From assembly GCA_039177555.1 (NCBI GenBank), contig JBCDFV010000019.1, forward strand, positions 10,480-74,479: DNA of 64,000 nt, read 5' to 3'. Source of the stretch: JANQGH01 sp039177555. Lineage in GTDB: Bacteria; Pseudomonadota; Alphaproteobacteria; DSM-16000; Inquilinaceae. The translations under genes and the position numbers were made by a program. Positions 44,156-53,470 of this stretch are shown piece by piece. Under the pieces are notes generated by a model. The model saw only the letters and a list, made by a program, of their open reading frames with translations, ran no database searches and was not told where the DNA came from. How positions within the stretch are numbered: the stretch's first letter is position 1; each line of letters begins with the position of its first letter.

Positions 44156-45250
44156 GTGACCGAAGTTGGTGTTCTAAATCAGGTCTTTGCGGTCGTTTCC
44201 AGTGAAGCCGGCCGACGGGTGGCCTGCAAGGCTGGCTCGGTGGCAGTGGTGCTGGCAAGCGCCGTCATGCTGACGGCGTGCGCGGGCGGAGGTGCCGGTC
44301 CGGGAAGCCAAACCATCTATGCCGCCGATGTGGAACCAACGGTCGGCCGTGTGCCAACGGCCTCCGCATCCAGCCTGCCCAGCTATGCCGCTTTGCCATC
44401 CGGCGACCCGGCGGGCGATGTCTCCGCGCCGGCGGTCGCCGTGCCGGTCGGGGTGCAGCGGCCCCCGGCGGAAGCGACCGCGACGGCGCGAGCTCGCTCG
44501 GTCGCACCCGAGCCGACCGTCGCAGCGCCTGTGGCGTTGCAGCCAGCGGTCACGCCGGTCGTGACCTCGCCAGCGGCAGCAGCGCCCGTCGAGGCTCGGT
44601 CGCCTCAGGTGACGAGACCGGCGCCGGCCTCCGTACCGGAGCCTGCCTCGGCGCCGGTTCCAGCGCTGGTCGAGGAGACCGACGTGGTCGAGACTGTCAG
44701 GGTCGTGCCCAATCCCGCCGCGCGGCCGGAGCGCCCGACCGACTATCCCAACCTGGCCGACGTGCCGGGCAACCCGGGCAACCTGCCGACGGCGGACGAG
44801 ACGGCGGCCATTCGTGCCGAGTTGGAGGCCGACCGCGATGCCATAAACCAGGGCGAGACGCCGCCGAGCGTGACGGACGGTTCGATCATGCGGATTGCGC
44901 GCGCGCGTTTGGGTTCGCTGGACCCATCCGCCGGTGGCACTGCCAGCGTTACGTTTGATGCGGGTTCCTCGGCGCTGAACCTTGACGGCCTGACCACCCT
45001 GCAGTCCGTCGCGTTGGCGCAACGTGAGACCGGCAGCGACGTTCGGCTGATCGGATTTGCCTACGCCTCCACCGAAGCGAACCGGCCGGTTGCGCTCGGC
45101 ATTGCGCTCGATCGCGCCAACGCTGTCGCCCGCGCATTGGTCAGCTATGGTGCCAACCCGTCGGCAATCTCGGTTTTCGCCAACGCCTTGACCGATGTTA
45201 CGCAACGGGATCTGCCCAGCAGCCGGCGCGTCGACATAACCCTGCAGTAA
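44156..45250 (+). CDS. OmpA-like lipoprotein with Ala/Pro-rich linker
   Basis: The N terminus has a hydrophobic segment ending in the lipobox LTAC (AVVLASAVMLTACAGG). Then come about 150 residues rich in Ala, Pro and Val, an acidic region, and a C-terminal OmpA/MotB-like domain (VTFDAGSSALNLDGLTTLQS, GFAYASTEANRPVALGIALD, LPSSRRVDITLQ). It is likely an outer membrane lipoprotein that touches peptidoglycan. The start is uncertain: GTG 44156 gives a longer leader without a ribosome-binding site, and GTG near 44219 is possible. Confidence 0.75.
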   Translation: MTEVGVLNQVFAVVSSEAGRRVACKAGSVAVVLASAVMLTACAGGGAGPGSQTIYAADVEPTVGRVPTASASSLPSYAALPSGDPAGDVSAPAVAVPVGVQRPPAEATATARARSVAPEPTVAAPVALQPAVTPVVTSPAAAAPVEARSPQVTRPAPASVPEPASAPVPALVEETDVVETVRVVPNPAARPERPTDYPNLADVPGNPGNLPTADETAAIRAELEADRDAINQGETPPSVTDGSIMRIARARLGSLDPSAGGTASVTFDAGSSALNLDGLTTLQSVALAQRETGSDVRLIGFAYASTEANRPVALGIALDRANAVARALVSYGANPSAISVFANALTDVTQRDLPSSRRVDITLQ

Positions 45251-45298
45251 GCTAGACAGCCCGGATCGGGCGGCGACAGTGGCCGCCGCAACGGGGGA

Positions 45299-46534
45299 TT
45301 GGACAAGTCGGTGATCGACCAGGAATTTCATAAAATCAAGCGACTGCCGCCCTATGTTTTCGCCGAGGTCAACGCCATGAAGGCGGCGGCCAGGGCGGCT
45401 GGCGACGACATCATCGATTTCGGCATGGGCAATCCGGACCAGCCGACGCCCCGCCATATCGTCGACAAGCTGATCGAGGCGGTGCAGAACCCGCGCACCC
45501 ATCGCTATTCGAATTCGCGCGGCATCCCAGGCCTGCGGCGTGCCTTGGCCGGCTACTACGACCGTCGTTTTGGCGTCGCGCTGGACCCGGAGAGCGAGGT
45601 GGTGGTCACCTTAGGCTCGAAGGAGGGTTTGGCCAATCTGGCGCAAGCCATCACCAGCCCGGGCGATATCATTCTGGTGCCCAATCCCAGCTATCCGATC
45701 CACATGTTCGGCTTCATCATCGCGGGTGCGGCGGTGCGCAGCATCCCAATCGGCCAGGGCGGCGATTTCCTGGATCTGCTGGAACGGTCGGTGCGCCACA
45801 GTGTGCCGCGCCCCACAGCCCTGGTCTTGAACTACCCGTCGAACCCGACGGCGGAAACCGTTGATCTTGAGTTCTATCGCCGGGTGGTCGGCTATTGCCG
45901 CGAGAACGGCATCTACATCATGTCCGATCTGGCCTATTCGGAGATCTATTTCGACGGCAATCCGCCACCATCGATCCTGCAGGTGCCCGATGCGCGGGAC
46001 ATCGCGGTCGAGTTCACCTCGCTAAGCAAGTCCTACAACATGCCCGGCTGGCGCATCGGCTTCGCTGCCGGCAATGCCCGGCTGTGTGCCGCACTGGCCC
46101 GGGTGAAGTCCTATCTCGACTATGGCGCCTTCACGCCGATCCAGGTGGCGGCGACGGCGGCCCTGAACGGCCCGCAGGACTGCGTGGCGGACATCCGGAC
46201 GCTGTATCGTGAGCGGCGAGATATGCTGATCGACGGCCTGGCGGCAGCGGGCTGGGACGTGCCCAGCCCGGAGGCCACCCTGTTCGCCTGGGCGCCGATT
46301 CCCAGGCCATTTGCGGATCTGGGCTCGCTGGAGTTTTCCAAGCTGCTGTTGAAGCATGCCAAGGTGGCGGTCTCGCCCGGCATCGGCTTCGGCGAGTATG
46401 GGGACGGGCATGTCCGCCTGGGCTTGGTTGAGAACCGGCAGCGCATTCGACAGGCGACCAAGAATATCAAAGCGTTCTTCGCTAACCCTGAAGTGATTTC
46501 CGAGGCAGAGAGCATCTCGGCAGCGGCCCAATAG
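45299..46534 (+). CDS. class I/II aminotransferase (AlaC-like)
   Basis: A fold-type I PLP enzyme of about 411 residues. The PLP Lys is in TSLSKSYNMPGWRIGF, and FHKIKRLPPYVFAEVNAMK, GMGNPDQPTPRHIV and VVLNYPSNPTAETV are marks of the AlaC/glutamate-pyruvate type. It probably makes alanine or an aspartate-family amino acid. TTG 45299 or GTG 45311 is the start. It is followed after 56 bases by hom, so a role in the aspartate-derived pathway is likely. Confidence 0.9.
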   Translation: MDKSVIDQEFHKIKRLPPYVFAEVNAMKAAARAAGDDIIDFGMGNPDQPTPRHIVDKLIEAVQNPRTHRYSNSRGIPGLRRALAGYYDRRFGVALDPESEVVVTLGSKEGLANLAQAITSPGDIILVPNPSYPIHMFGFIIAGAAVRSIPIGQGGDFLDLLERSVRHSVPRPTALVLNYPSNPTAETVDLEFYRRVVGYCRENGIYIMSDLAYSEIYFDGNPPPSILQVPDARDIAVEFTSLSKSYNMPGWRIGFAAGNARLCAALARVKSYLDYGAFTPIQVAATAALNGPQDCVADIRTLYRERRDMLIDGLAAAGWDVPSPEATLFAWAPIPRPFADLGSLEFSKLLLKHAKVAVSPGIGFGEYGDGHVRLGLVENRQRIRQATKNIKAFFANPEVISEAESISAAAQ

Positions 46535-46590
46535 CCGAGTCGCTTCAGTCTTGGCGACCGATCGACCTGACAACCAATGAGCATCCATCA

Positions 46591-47889
46591 ATGCCCGACT
46601 CGCTGAAAGTAGGTATCGCCGGTCTCGGCACCGTGGGCGGCGGCGTCGCATCGCTGCTGACCCGCCATCACAATCTGATCGCAACGCGGGCGGGGCGCAC
46701 GGTGGAAATCGCGGCGGTGTCGGCACGGGACCGCAGCCGCGACCGCGGCGTCGATCTCAGCCGGGCCACCTGGTGCGACGATGCGCTCGACCTGGTCGAC
46801 CTTCCGGACGTCGACCTGGTCGTCGAGGCGATCGGCGGCGCCGATGGCATCGCCAAGGATCTGTGCATAAAGGCACTGAAGGCCGGCAAACCCGTGGTGA
46901 CGGCGAACAAGGCGCTGATGGCGGAACATGGCGGTACGCTGGCGGCCCTCGCGGACGAGACGGGCGCGAGCCTGGCTTATGAGGCGGCAGTGGCCGGCGG
47001 CATTCCGATCATCAAGGGGCTGCGCGAAGGCCTTTCGGCCAACGTGATCGACGGCGTCTACGGCATTCTGAACGGAACCTGCAACTATATCTTGTCAGAG
47101 ATGCGCAGCACCGGCCGCGATTTCGACGATGTGCTGGAGGAGGCGCAGGCCAAGGGCTATGCCGAGGCCGACCCCAGCTTCGACATCGATGGCGTCGATG
47201 CGGCCCACAAGCTCGCGATCCTGGCCGCCCTCGCGTTCAACGGTACCGTCGCCTTCGACGACGTCCATGTCGAGGGCATTCGCCGAATCGCGGCGCGCGA
47301 CATCGCCTATGCCGAAGAGCTGGGCTTTCGCGTCAAGCTGCTGGGCATCGCCCGGCGGCGGCTTGAAGGTGTGGCCTTGCGCGTGCACCCGTGCCTGGTG
47401 CCGCAGGAAGCGCCGATCGCCTCGGTCGAGGGCGTGTTCAACGCCGTTATCGCGCAGGGGGATTTCGTCGATCAGGTCATGATGGTCGGGCCGGGGGCGG
47501 GGGCGGGGCCAACCGCGTCGGCGGTGGTCGCGGACATCGTGGATATCGCCAGGGGGTTCAAGCTGCCCGTGTTAGGGGCACCGGTGAACGGCCTGGCGCC
47601 CTTGACCGCGGTGCCGATCGCGCAGCGCGGCGGTGCCTATTATCTGCGCCTGATGGTCAGCGACCAGCCTGGGGTGATCGCAACCATTGCCGCCTTGATG
47701 CGGGACAATGACATCTCGGTGGAGAGCCTGCTACAGCGGGGCCGCTCCGACACCGATGCGGTGCCGGTTGTGATCGTGACGCACGAGACCAACGAGGCGG
47801 CCATGCAACGGGTCGCCGATGCACTGGAACGGGAGGAGGCGGTGCTGGAGCCGCCCCATCTGATCAGAATTGAGAGCTTGGTTCACTAA
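46591..47889 (+). CDS. hom: homoserine dehydrogenase
   Basis: A 432-residue enzyme that reduces aspartate semialdehyde to homoserine for threonine and methionine. The NAD(P) Gly loop is KVGIAGLGTVGGGVASLL, and the substrate part has TANKALMAEHGG, EAAVAGGIPIIKGLREGLSA and GILNGTCNYIL. A C-terminal ACT domain (LRLMVSDQPGVIATIAAL) allows threonine feedback. It is 18 bases before glpX, the usual alphaproteobacterial order. Confidence 0.97.
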   Translation: MPDSLKVGIAGLGTVGGGVASLLTRHHNLIATRAGRTVEIAAVSARDRSRDRGVDLSRATWCDDALDLVDLPDVDLVVEAIGGADGIAKDLCIKALKAGKPVVTANKALMAEHGGTLAALADETGASLAYEAAVAGGIPIIKGLREGLSANVIDGVYGILNGTCNYILSEMRSTGRDFDDVLEEAQAKGYAEADPSFDIDGVDAAHKLAILAALAFNGTVAFDDVHVEGIRRIAARDIAYAEELGFRVKLLGIARRRLEGVALRVHPCLVPQEAPIASVEGVFNAVIAQGDFVDQVMMVGPGAGAGPTASAVVADIVDIARGFKLPVLGAPVNGLAPLTAVPIAQRGGAYYLRLMVSDQPGVIATIAALMRDNDISVESLLQRGRSDTDAVPVVIVTHETNEAAMQRVADALEREEAVLEPPHLIRIESLVH

Positions 47890-47907
47890 CGGCAAAGGCA
47901 GTTCCCC

Positions 47908-48945
47908 ATGGCACAACAGTCAACGGCGACAAAACAGGACAAAGACGCGCCCAAAAACCGGCAAGGCCCGGTCATGGATCGCAACCTGGCGCTGGAGGTT
48001 GTGCGGGTTACGGAAGCCGCCGCCCTGTCGGCGTCGCTGGAGATGGGCCGCGGCGACGAGCGGCAGGCCGATCAGGCCGCCGTGGATGCCATGCGCCGCG
48101 CCTTGAACAGCCTCTACATCGATGGCGAGGTCGTGATCGGCGAGGGCGAGCGCGACGAGGCGCCGATGCTGTATATCGGCGAGAAGGTCGGCGTCGGCAG
48201 GGGGCCTGAGATCGACATCGCGCTGGACCCGTTGGAAGGTACGACGATCACCGCCAAGGGCGGGCCGAACGCGTTGGCCGTCGTGGCGATGGCCAACAAG
48301 GGCGGGTTCTTGAAGGCGCCGGATGTCTATATGGACAAGATCGCGGTCGGCCCGAACTTGCCCGACGATCTGATCGATATCGATGCCGCGCCGGCGCACA
48401 ATCTGAAATCCCTGGCCCTGGCGCGACGCTGCGATACCTCGGACCTGGTCGTCTGCATTCTCGACCGGCCGCGCCATGCGGAGCTGATCGCCAAGGTGCG
48501 CGAGGCGGGCGCGCGCATCATGCTGATCTCCGACGGTGACGTGTCGGGCATCATCGCCGCCTCGCAGCCGGATACGGGCGTGGACATTTATTTGGGCATC
48601 GGCGGCGCGCCCGAGGGCGTGTTGGCCGCCGCCGCCTTGCGCTGCATCGGCGGCCAGATGCAGGGCCGCCTTCTGTTCCGCAATGACGATGAACGCGGGC
48701 GCGCCGCCCGCCACGGTGTCACTGACCTCGATCGTGTCTACGGCCTGAATGAGATGGCCAGCGGCGATGTCATGTTCGCGGCCACGGGTGTCACGACCGG
48801 CCCCATGCTGCGCGGCGTGCGCCGTTATGCCGGCGGCGCGGTGACCCATTCGATCGTCATGCGCTCGAAGAGCGGCACGGTCCGGATCATCGAGGCCCAG
48901 CACAATTTCCGGCGCAAGACCGGCTTTACGCCCCAGGATCGGTGA
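47908..48945 (+). CDS. glpX: class II fructose-1,6-bisphosphatase
   Basis: GlpX of 345 residues, for gluconeogenesis. Motifs are GEGERDEAPMLYIGE, IDIALDPLEGTT (metal site) and DGDVSGIIAAS. It overlaps recJ by 4 bp. The N terminus (MDRNLALEVVRVTEAAAL after about 20 extra residues) is typical of the alphaproteobacterial form. Confidence 0.96.
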   Translation: MAQQSTATKQDKDAPKNRQGPVMDRNLALEVVRVTEAAALSASLEMGRGDERQADQAAVDAMRRALNSLYIDGEVVIGEGERDEAPMLYIGEKVGVGRGPEIDIALDPLEGTTITAKGGPNALAVVAMANKGGFLKAPDVYMDKIAVGPNLPDDLIDIDAAPAHNLKSLALARRCDTSDLVVCILDRPRHAELIAKVREAGARIMLISDGDVSGIIAASQPDTGVDIYLGIGGAPEGVLAAAALRCIGGQMQGRLLFRNDDERGRAARHGVTDLDRVYGLNEMASGDVMFAATGVTTGPMLRGVRRYAGGAVTHSIVMRSKSGTVRIIEAQHNFRRKTGFTPQDR

Positions 48946-50735
48946 CAGACAGCGCGCCTGGCGCCGACGCGTATCTCGGCGTCGAGCGGTCGCTGGCGGG
49001 CCGCCGCTGGTCTCTGCGCCCGGCCGACGACCGTATCGCACGGGCGTTAGAGCAGACCCAGGCGCTTGATCCGCTCCTTGCCCGTGCGCTCGTGGCGCGC
49101 GGTATCGAACTGGGGCAGGTCGAGTCGTTCCTAGCCCCGTCACTGCGGTCCTCGTTGCCCGATCCGTCTGTCTTGCGCGATATAGACCCGGCGGTGGAAG
49201 CCATCGTCGAGGCGGTACAGAACGGCCGGACGATCGCGGTGTTCGGCGACTACGACGTCGACGGCGCCACGTCGGCGGCGCTGCTGTCCCGCTATCTCGG
49301 GGCCGTGACCGGCCAGCCGCCGCTGATCTACGTGCCCGATCGGATCAAGGAGGGCTATGGCCCGAACCCGACGGCCATGCGGCGGCTGCGCGAGCGTGGC
49401 GCCGATCTTGTGATCACCGTCGATTGCGGCATCGTCGCCTTTGATGCGCTGGGTGCCGCTGCCGACATCAACCTCGACGCCGTGATCATCGACCACCATG
49501 CGGCCGAAGCGCGGCTGCCCGCGGCGCGGGCGGTGGTGAACCCCAACAGGCTCGACGATGACAGTGGCCTGGGGCACCTCGCCGCCTGCGGCGTCGCCTT
49601 TCTGGTTCTGGTCGCGGTGAACCGGCGCCTGCGTGAGACGGGCTTGTTCCAGGATCGAGCCGAACCCGATCTGCTCTCCTTGCTGGATCTGGTGGCGCTT
49701 GGCACCATCTGCGACGTCGTGCCGCTGATCGGGCTGAACCGGGCCCTGGTTGCGCAAGGGCTGAAAATCATGGCCCAGCGGCGCACCGTCGGCCTTGATG
49801 CCCTGATGACGGCCGCTGGCCTCACCGATCGGCCCACGGCCTATCATGTGGGCTATGTCTTGGGCCCGCGCATCAACGCCGCCGGTCGCATCGGCCAGGC
49901 CGATCTCGGTGCACGTCTCTTGTCGACGGAGGATGGCGGCGAGGCGCGGATGATCGCCGCGCAGCTGAATGCCCACAACGAAGACCGAAAGGCGATCCAA
50001 GAACAGGTGCTGGCCGAGGCTAATGAACAAGTCGCCGGGCAGACCGGCCCCGTGATCGTGGTTGCGGGCGAGGGCTGGCACCCCGGGGTGATCGGCGTCG
50101 TCGCCGGCCGGCTGCGCGAGCTTTACGACCGGCCAGCCTGTGCCGTCGCGCTCGAAGGCGGCATCGGCAAGGCGTCCGGCCGGTCGATGCCCTGTATCGA
50201 TCTGGGCTCGGCGGTCATCGAGGCGCGGCGCGAGGGCCTCTTGCTGGCGGGTGGCGGTCACCCGATGGCGGCGGGCTTCACGGTTGCCGCAGACAAGCTG
50301 GCCGCTCTGCGCGATTACCTCAGCCGCCACATTGCCGCCCAAGGCGGCGGGCCCGCCGTTCCCTTGCTGGACCTCGATGGGGCGCTTTCGGTCGGCGGCG
50401 CGACGACCTCGTTCGCCGAAAGCCTTGAGCGTCTGGCGCCGTTCGGCCCCGGCAACGAAGAACCGTGCCTTGTCCTGCGCCACGCCCGGATCGTGAAGCC
50501 GTCGATCGTCGGGGCCGGCCATGTCCGCTGCTGGCTGACGGGGGCCGGGACGGAGCGGCTGAAGGCCATCGCCTTTCGTGCCGGCGAAACGCCGGTCGGC
50601 GACGCCTTGCTAGCCGGCACCGGTGCGCCCCTGCATCTTGCCGGCCGCCTGCGCATCGACCGCTGGCAGGGCCGGGTACAGCCGCAGTTTCAGATCGAAG
50701 ACGCCGCCCCCGCCTGGGGCCAGGGGACGGAATAG
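48942..50735 (+). CDS. recJ: single-stranded-DNA-specific exonuclease RecJ
   Basis: A 5'-3' ssDNA exonuclease of 597 residues used in recombination and mismatch repair. DHH-family motifs are VFGDYDVDGATSAALLS, VDCGIVAFDAL, IDHHAAEARLP and NPNRLDDDSG; the DHHA1 part has LAGGGHPMAAGFT. GTG start at 48942, overlapping the glpX stop. It is the last gene of the operon before tRNA-Glu. Confidence 0.96.
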   Translation: MTDSAPGADAYLGVERSLAGRRWSLRPADDRIARALEQTQALDPLLARALVARGIELGQVESFLAPSLRSSLPDPSVLRDIDPAVEAIVEAVQNGRTIAVFGDYDVDGATSAALLSRYLGAVTGQPPLIYVPDRIKEGYGPNPTAMRRLRERGADLVITVDCGIVAFDALGAAADINLDAVIIDHHAAEARLPAARAVVNPNRLDDDSGLGHLAACGVAFLVLVAVNRRLRETGLFQDRAEPDLLSLLDLVALGTICDVVPLIGLNRALVAQGLKIMAQRRTVGLDALMTAAGLTDRPTAYHVGYVLGPRINAAGRIGQADLGARLLSTEDGGEARMIAAQLNAHNEDRKAIQEQVLAEANEQVAGQTGPVIVVAGEGWHPGVIGVVAGRLRELYDRPACAVALEGGIGKASGRSMPCIDLGSAVIEARREGLLLAGGGHPMAAGFTVAADKLAALRDYLSRHIAAQGGGPAVPLLDLDGALSVGGATTSFAESLERLAPFGPGNEEPCLVLRHARIVKPSIVGAGHVRCWLTGAGTERLKAIAFRAGETPVGDALLAGTGAPLHLAGRLRIDRWQGRVQPQFQIEDAAPAWGQGTE

Positions 50736-50821
50736 ACCGCGCCGACAATCCCGCGAGATCAAGGCTTGATTTATCGCCGCGCCGCCTTTAATCCTCTGCC
50801 CGCCTTCGGCACCACGGCCAC

Positions 50822-50897
50822 GTCCCCTTCGTCTAGAGGCCTAGGACACCGCCCTTTCACGGCGGCAACACGGGTTCGAATCCCGTAGGGGACGCCA
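50822..50897 (+). tRNA. tRNA-Glu (anticodon UUC)
   Basis: A 76-base cloverleaf: acceptor stem GTCCCCT / AGGGGAC, anticodon arm CCGCC-CTTTCAC-GGCGG (anticodon TTC), T arm with GTTCGAATC, and encoded CCA. The integrase gene lies 57 bases downstream on the opposite strand, so the 3' end of this tRNA is the likely attachment site of the adjacent element. Confidence 0.97.
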
Positions 50898-50954
50898 TTG
50901 ATTTTAAACGATAGTCATCAAGTTCGCGCTATGCGTAGAGGTACGTCTGTACCG

Positions 50955-52013
50955 CTAAAACTGCAATGCGTCAGCTGCAGGCGCCAGATAGTCCGGATCA
51001 AACTTGCGGTAAACGCGCCTTAGAGTGGCCTCGTCGGTTGCCAACATGTCGGCCGCCTGTGAAAGGGGAATGCCCTCCATCGCAAGCCAGCTTGCAGCCG
51101 TGTGCTTGAGCACGTGAGGAGTAACGTCGGTTGGAAGCTTAGCCCGCGCAACAGCCTTCGCAAACGGCCACCTGATGCCGGACTTGACGCGATTCCCCTC
51201 CCACTCGACCACGTAGTCGGTTTGGGCTGCGGCTTGTGCCTCCAGCAGCAGGTTTCGGACCTGACCGTTCATTGGCACGACGCTGCGCCGCTTCTTTGTG
51301 ACGGGTCGGCCAGGCTCCTGGAAGTCTATGCGACCGCGATCGAAATCGACCCGGTCCCATGTGAGATCAAGGATCGAGCGGGAACGGGCACCCGTGCCAA
51401 GAGCAATGGCTATGAACAGTCGGACATGCGGGCTTTTTGCCGATTCGAACAGCGATCGGGCCTGCTCCTTGGTCAAGTAACGGTGTCGAGGGGCAGAACT
51501 TGGCGGCGTTGCTAACGTCGGAACCTTCTCCACCCAGTCTAGTTTCACCGCAAGGTTCAAGGCCGCCCTAAGAGTGTTGAATTCTCTTTTGAGCGTGTCT
51601 GGGGCCACGGGTCGGGCAGTATTGACAGCAGTTCGGCGCTTGGCGCCCTTGAGGCGCCAATGGGGTTTGACCCTGCGGTTAGACGCGTAGCGACGCCACT
51701 CGCCCTGGGTGACCTGGTCGATCCGAAGCTCTCCCAACCCCTCCTTAAGCGCCACAGAGGCTTCCTTGCTGCGCCGCCAGGCGACGTTGATGTCCCGGCG
51801 ATCAGCCAAATAGGCATCCAAGGCGGCCGCGACGGTCGGCAACTCGGGGCGGCCATCAAGGGCAGCCACGAAGTCGGCTAGGGCCTGTCGGGCAAGCGTT
51901 GGATCATCCGTGCCCGTCGAAGCTCGGCGACGGCGGTTTCCATCGAAGTATTCGATCGTCCACTTTCCACGGTTCTTGATGAGCCGCGGCTCGTCGGGTC
52001 GTTTTCTCGGCAT
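50955..52013 (-). CDS. tyrosine-type site-specific integrase
   Basis: About 352 residues. The N-terminal part has an AP2-like/arm-binding start (LIKNRGKWTIEYFDGN) and a core-binding domain. The catalytic domain has IALGTGARSRSILDLTWDRV (first catalytic Arg), a beta-hairpin Lys (PVTKKRRSVVPM), PHVLKHTAASWLA (His with Lys where the second Arg is usual) and the nucleophile Tyr in RRVYRKFDPDYL. The change of Arg to Lys in this box occurs in other alphaproteobacterial integrases. ATG 52013 follows GCGAGGTG. Next to tRNA-Glu, so it is the left-end integrase of the element. Confidence 0.92.
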   Translation of the reverse strand: MPRKRPDEPRLIKNRGKWTIEYFDGNRRRRASTGTDDPTLARQALADFVAALDGRPELPTVAAALDAYLADRRDINVAWRRSKEASVALKEGLGELRIDQVTQGEWRRYASNRRVKPHWRLKGAKRRTAVNTARPVAPDTLKREFNTLRAALNLAVKLDWVEKVPTLATPPSSAPRHRYLTKEQARSLFESAKSPHVRLFIAIALGTGARSRSILDLTWDRVDFDRGRIDFQEPGRPVTKKRRSVVPMNGQVRNLLLEAQAAAQTDYVVEWEGNRVKSGIRWPFAKAVARAKLPTDVTPHVLKHTAASWLAMEGIPLSQAADMLATDEATLRRVYRKFDPDYLAPAADALQF

Positions 52014-52222
52014 TCGCACCTCGCCAGAAAGTCGTCGAACTGATCGGGGCGGATTCGGATTCGTCCAAACGGGCGGATACAGTGAAGCTCGCCCCGGCCG
52101 ATCAGACGTCGGATTGTCTCCGGTGAACACACGAGCATCTCGGCCACGTCGCGGACCGTGTAGAAGCGCGCTGGTCTAGCCACAGAGCGGTGCCCCTTGC
52201 CGCTGAACCGCTCCGGCACCAT
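51878..52222 (-). CDS. excisionase-like helix-turn-helix protein
   Basis: About 114 residues. A MerR/excisionase-type helix-turn-helix is clear: FYTVRDVAEMLVCSPETIRR and GRIRIRPDQFDDFLARCE. The C-terminal 40 residues are read in a different frame from the integrase start, an overlap of 136 bases. It probably steers the integrase towards excision. The start at 52222 (MVPERFSG) is chosen; 52279 would be longer. Confidence 0.75.
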   Translation of the reverse strand: MVPERFSGKGHRSVARPARFYTVRDVAEMLVCSPETIRRLIGRGELHCIRPFGRIRIRPDQFDDFLARCECRENDPTSRGSSRTVESGRSNTSMETAVAELRRARMIQRLPDRP

Positions 52223-52266
52223 TGGCGACAAGTGAAACGTCACACTGCGCGAGCATTTGATACGGG

Positions 52267-52473
52267 CTAAAGGTCCCAAAGGGTCCAGGTGAGCCGCGCT
52301 CGGGATGCTCTTGCCAGATGGCGCAGGGCCAGCAACAAGAACTGAGCGGTCGCTCCGTGGCGCTTGGAGATGCGTCGCGTCCCTTCAACGATGTGTTTGA
52401 GAAAAGCTGAAAGAGCATCTGCGGTTGGTTCCTCGTCTGAGGGCGGTCGCTGTGGCGGAAATCGCCACATCAA
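52267..52473 (-). CDS. small hypothetical protein
   Basis: Up to 68 residues with a helical C-terminal part (ALSAFLKHIVEGTRRISKRH). There is no clear ribosome-binding site and no known family. It sits between the repressor and excisionase genes on the same strand, with a 12-base palindrome just upstream, so a small regulator is possible. Confidence 0.35.
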   Translation of the reverse strand: MMWRFPPQRPPSDEEPTADALSAFLKHIVEGTRRISKRHGATAQFLLLALRHLARASRARLTWTLWDL

Positions 52474-52485
52474 CGATCAGAGCAT

Positions 52486-52497
52486 TGCATTAATGCA
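52486..52497. promoter_or_regulatory. 12-bp palindrome TGCATTAATGCA
   Basis: A perfect palindrome between the repressor stop and the small gene before the excisionase. It is a candidate operator for the integrase/excisionase transcript. Confidence 0.4.
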
Positions 52498-52538
52498 CAT
52501 TCACGTCAATTACCGCACTCGTAGTGCTGTCGTCAGAC

Positions 52539-53333
52539 CTAGTGGCCGTATGTGAAAGAGCCGACCACAACATGAAGATACTTGACATCTGAGGAGGCGA
52601 TCTCGGCCTCTTTGACTGGGTTCCATTGCCGGACGACGACTCTACCCGATGTCCGTGACACAAGCTGCCGGACCGAACCATGGTCGTTTTGGTCGGTGAG
52701 CAGCACAAAGTCGGAGGTGCGCGGCGGTTTGCTCGGGTTCACGTAGAGTATCTCGCCGGCGTAATAGCGCGGTTCCATTGATGTGCCGTTCATGTAAATG
52801 GCGTAAGCCGACGAGGTTTTAGAGAGGAAACTGGGGCGCGGCACATATGCCTGAACTAGGCCTTCCTTAAGAGAAAATCCGTCTTCAATACCATCCGAGT
52901 TGCCCAAGACCGGTAACTCATCGACTGGTAACTCGCCCCTGAAGAACACCTTGAGCGCAGCAGCAGGGTCATCAGAGCCAAAATCCAGTCTTTCTAGCTT
53001 AGAGTATGCAACAAGGTTCTTTACCGCGTCGGGTGGAAAACGAGTGTTAAGCTTGGAATCCAATTTCTTAGATTCCTCAACTGTCTTTTTTGAGTATAAA
53101 TGAGGGTTCCTTTCCTTAAACCTTCGTTCCATCTCCGCGCTATGGACTCCACTGATCTTGGACATGGTTGTCATGCTCAACAAGTGGTCAACGTTGAGAT
53201 TCAGAAAGCGGTTGAGCGTCGACGGAGCGATCCCCGCCATTCGCGCCAGTTCGGTAGGGGTGATCCCTAACTCCTCGACGTAGGTGCGCACCTCCCGCCG
53301 CTGTTCTTCACGGATTTCGTGCCTGTCATGCAT
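52539..53333 (-). CDS. XRE family / S24-like phage repressor
   Basis: A 264-residue repressor: N-terminal Cro/CI-type helix-turn-helix (TPTELARMAGIAPSTLNRFL), linker, and C-terminal LexA/S24-like domain. The serine nucleophile is in NGTSMEPRYYAGE. At the usual catalytic Lys site the segment reads SVRQLVSRT, with Arg, so self-cleavage may be lost or slow. It is the likely lysogeny/maintenance switch, divergent from the primase gene across 183 bases. Confidence 0.9.
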   Translation of the reverse strand: MHDRHEIREEQRREVRTYVEELGITPTELARMAGIAPSTLNRFLNLNVDHLLSMTTMSKISGVHSAEMERRFKERNPHLYSKKTVEESKKLDSKLNTRFPPDAVKNLVAYSKLERLDFGSDDPAAALKVFFRGELPVDELPVLGNSDGIEDGFSLKEGLVQAYVPRPSFLSKTSSAYAIYMNGTSMEPRYYAGEILYVNPSKPPRTSDFVLLTDQNDHGSVRQLVSRTSGRVVVRQWNPVKEAEIASSDVKYLHVVVGSFTYGH

Positions 53334-53470
53334 TCGGCGACACTACCGCAACTCCAGAAGTTCGGCCAAGCGCAAAAATGCACTCTCACCAGTATTGTCG
53401 TCATTGTAGGGTCTGGCAATGGCGAATCGGGTGCTGACTAGAGAGTCCAAGCAAACGGTGACAGAGAGTC

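Noticed and set aside
50940..50953. GGTAC-GTCT-GTACC next to the integrase stop as a second att core
   Set aside because: The repeat is short and has no similarity to the tRNA end; it may be a weak terminator at most.
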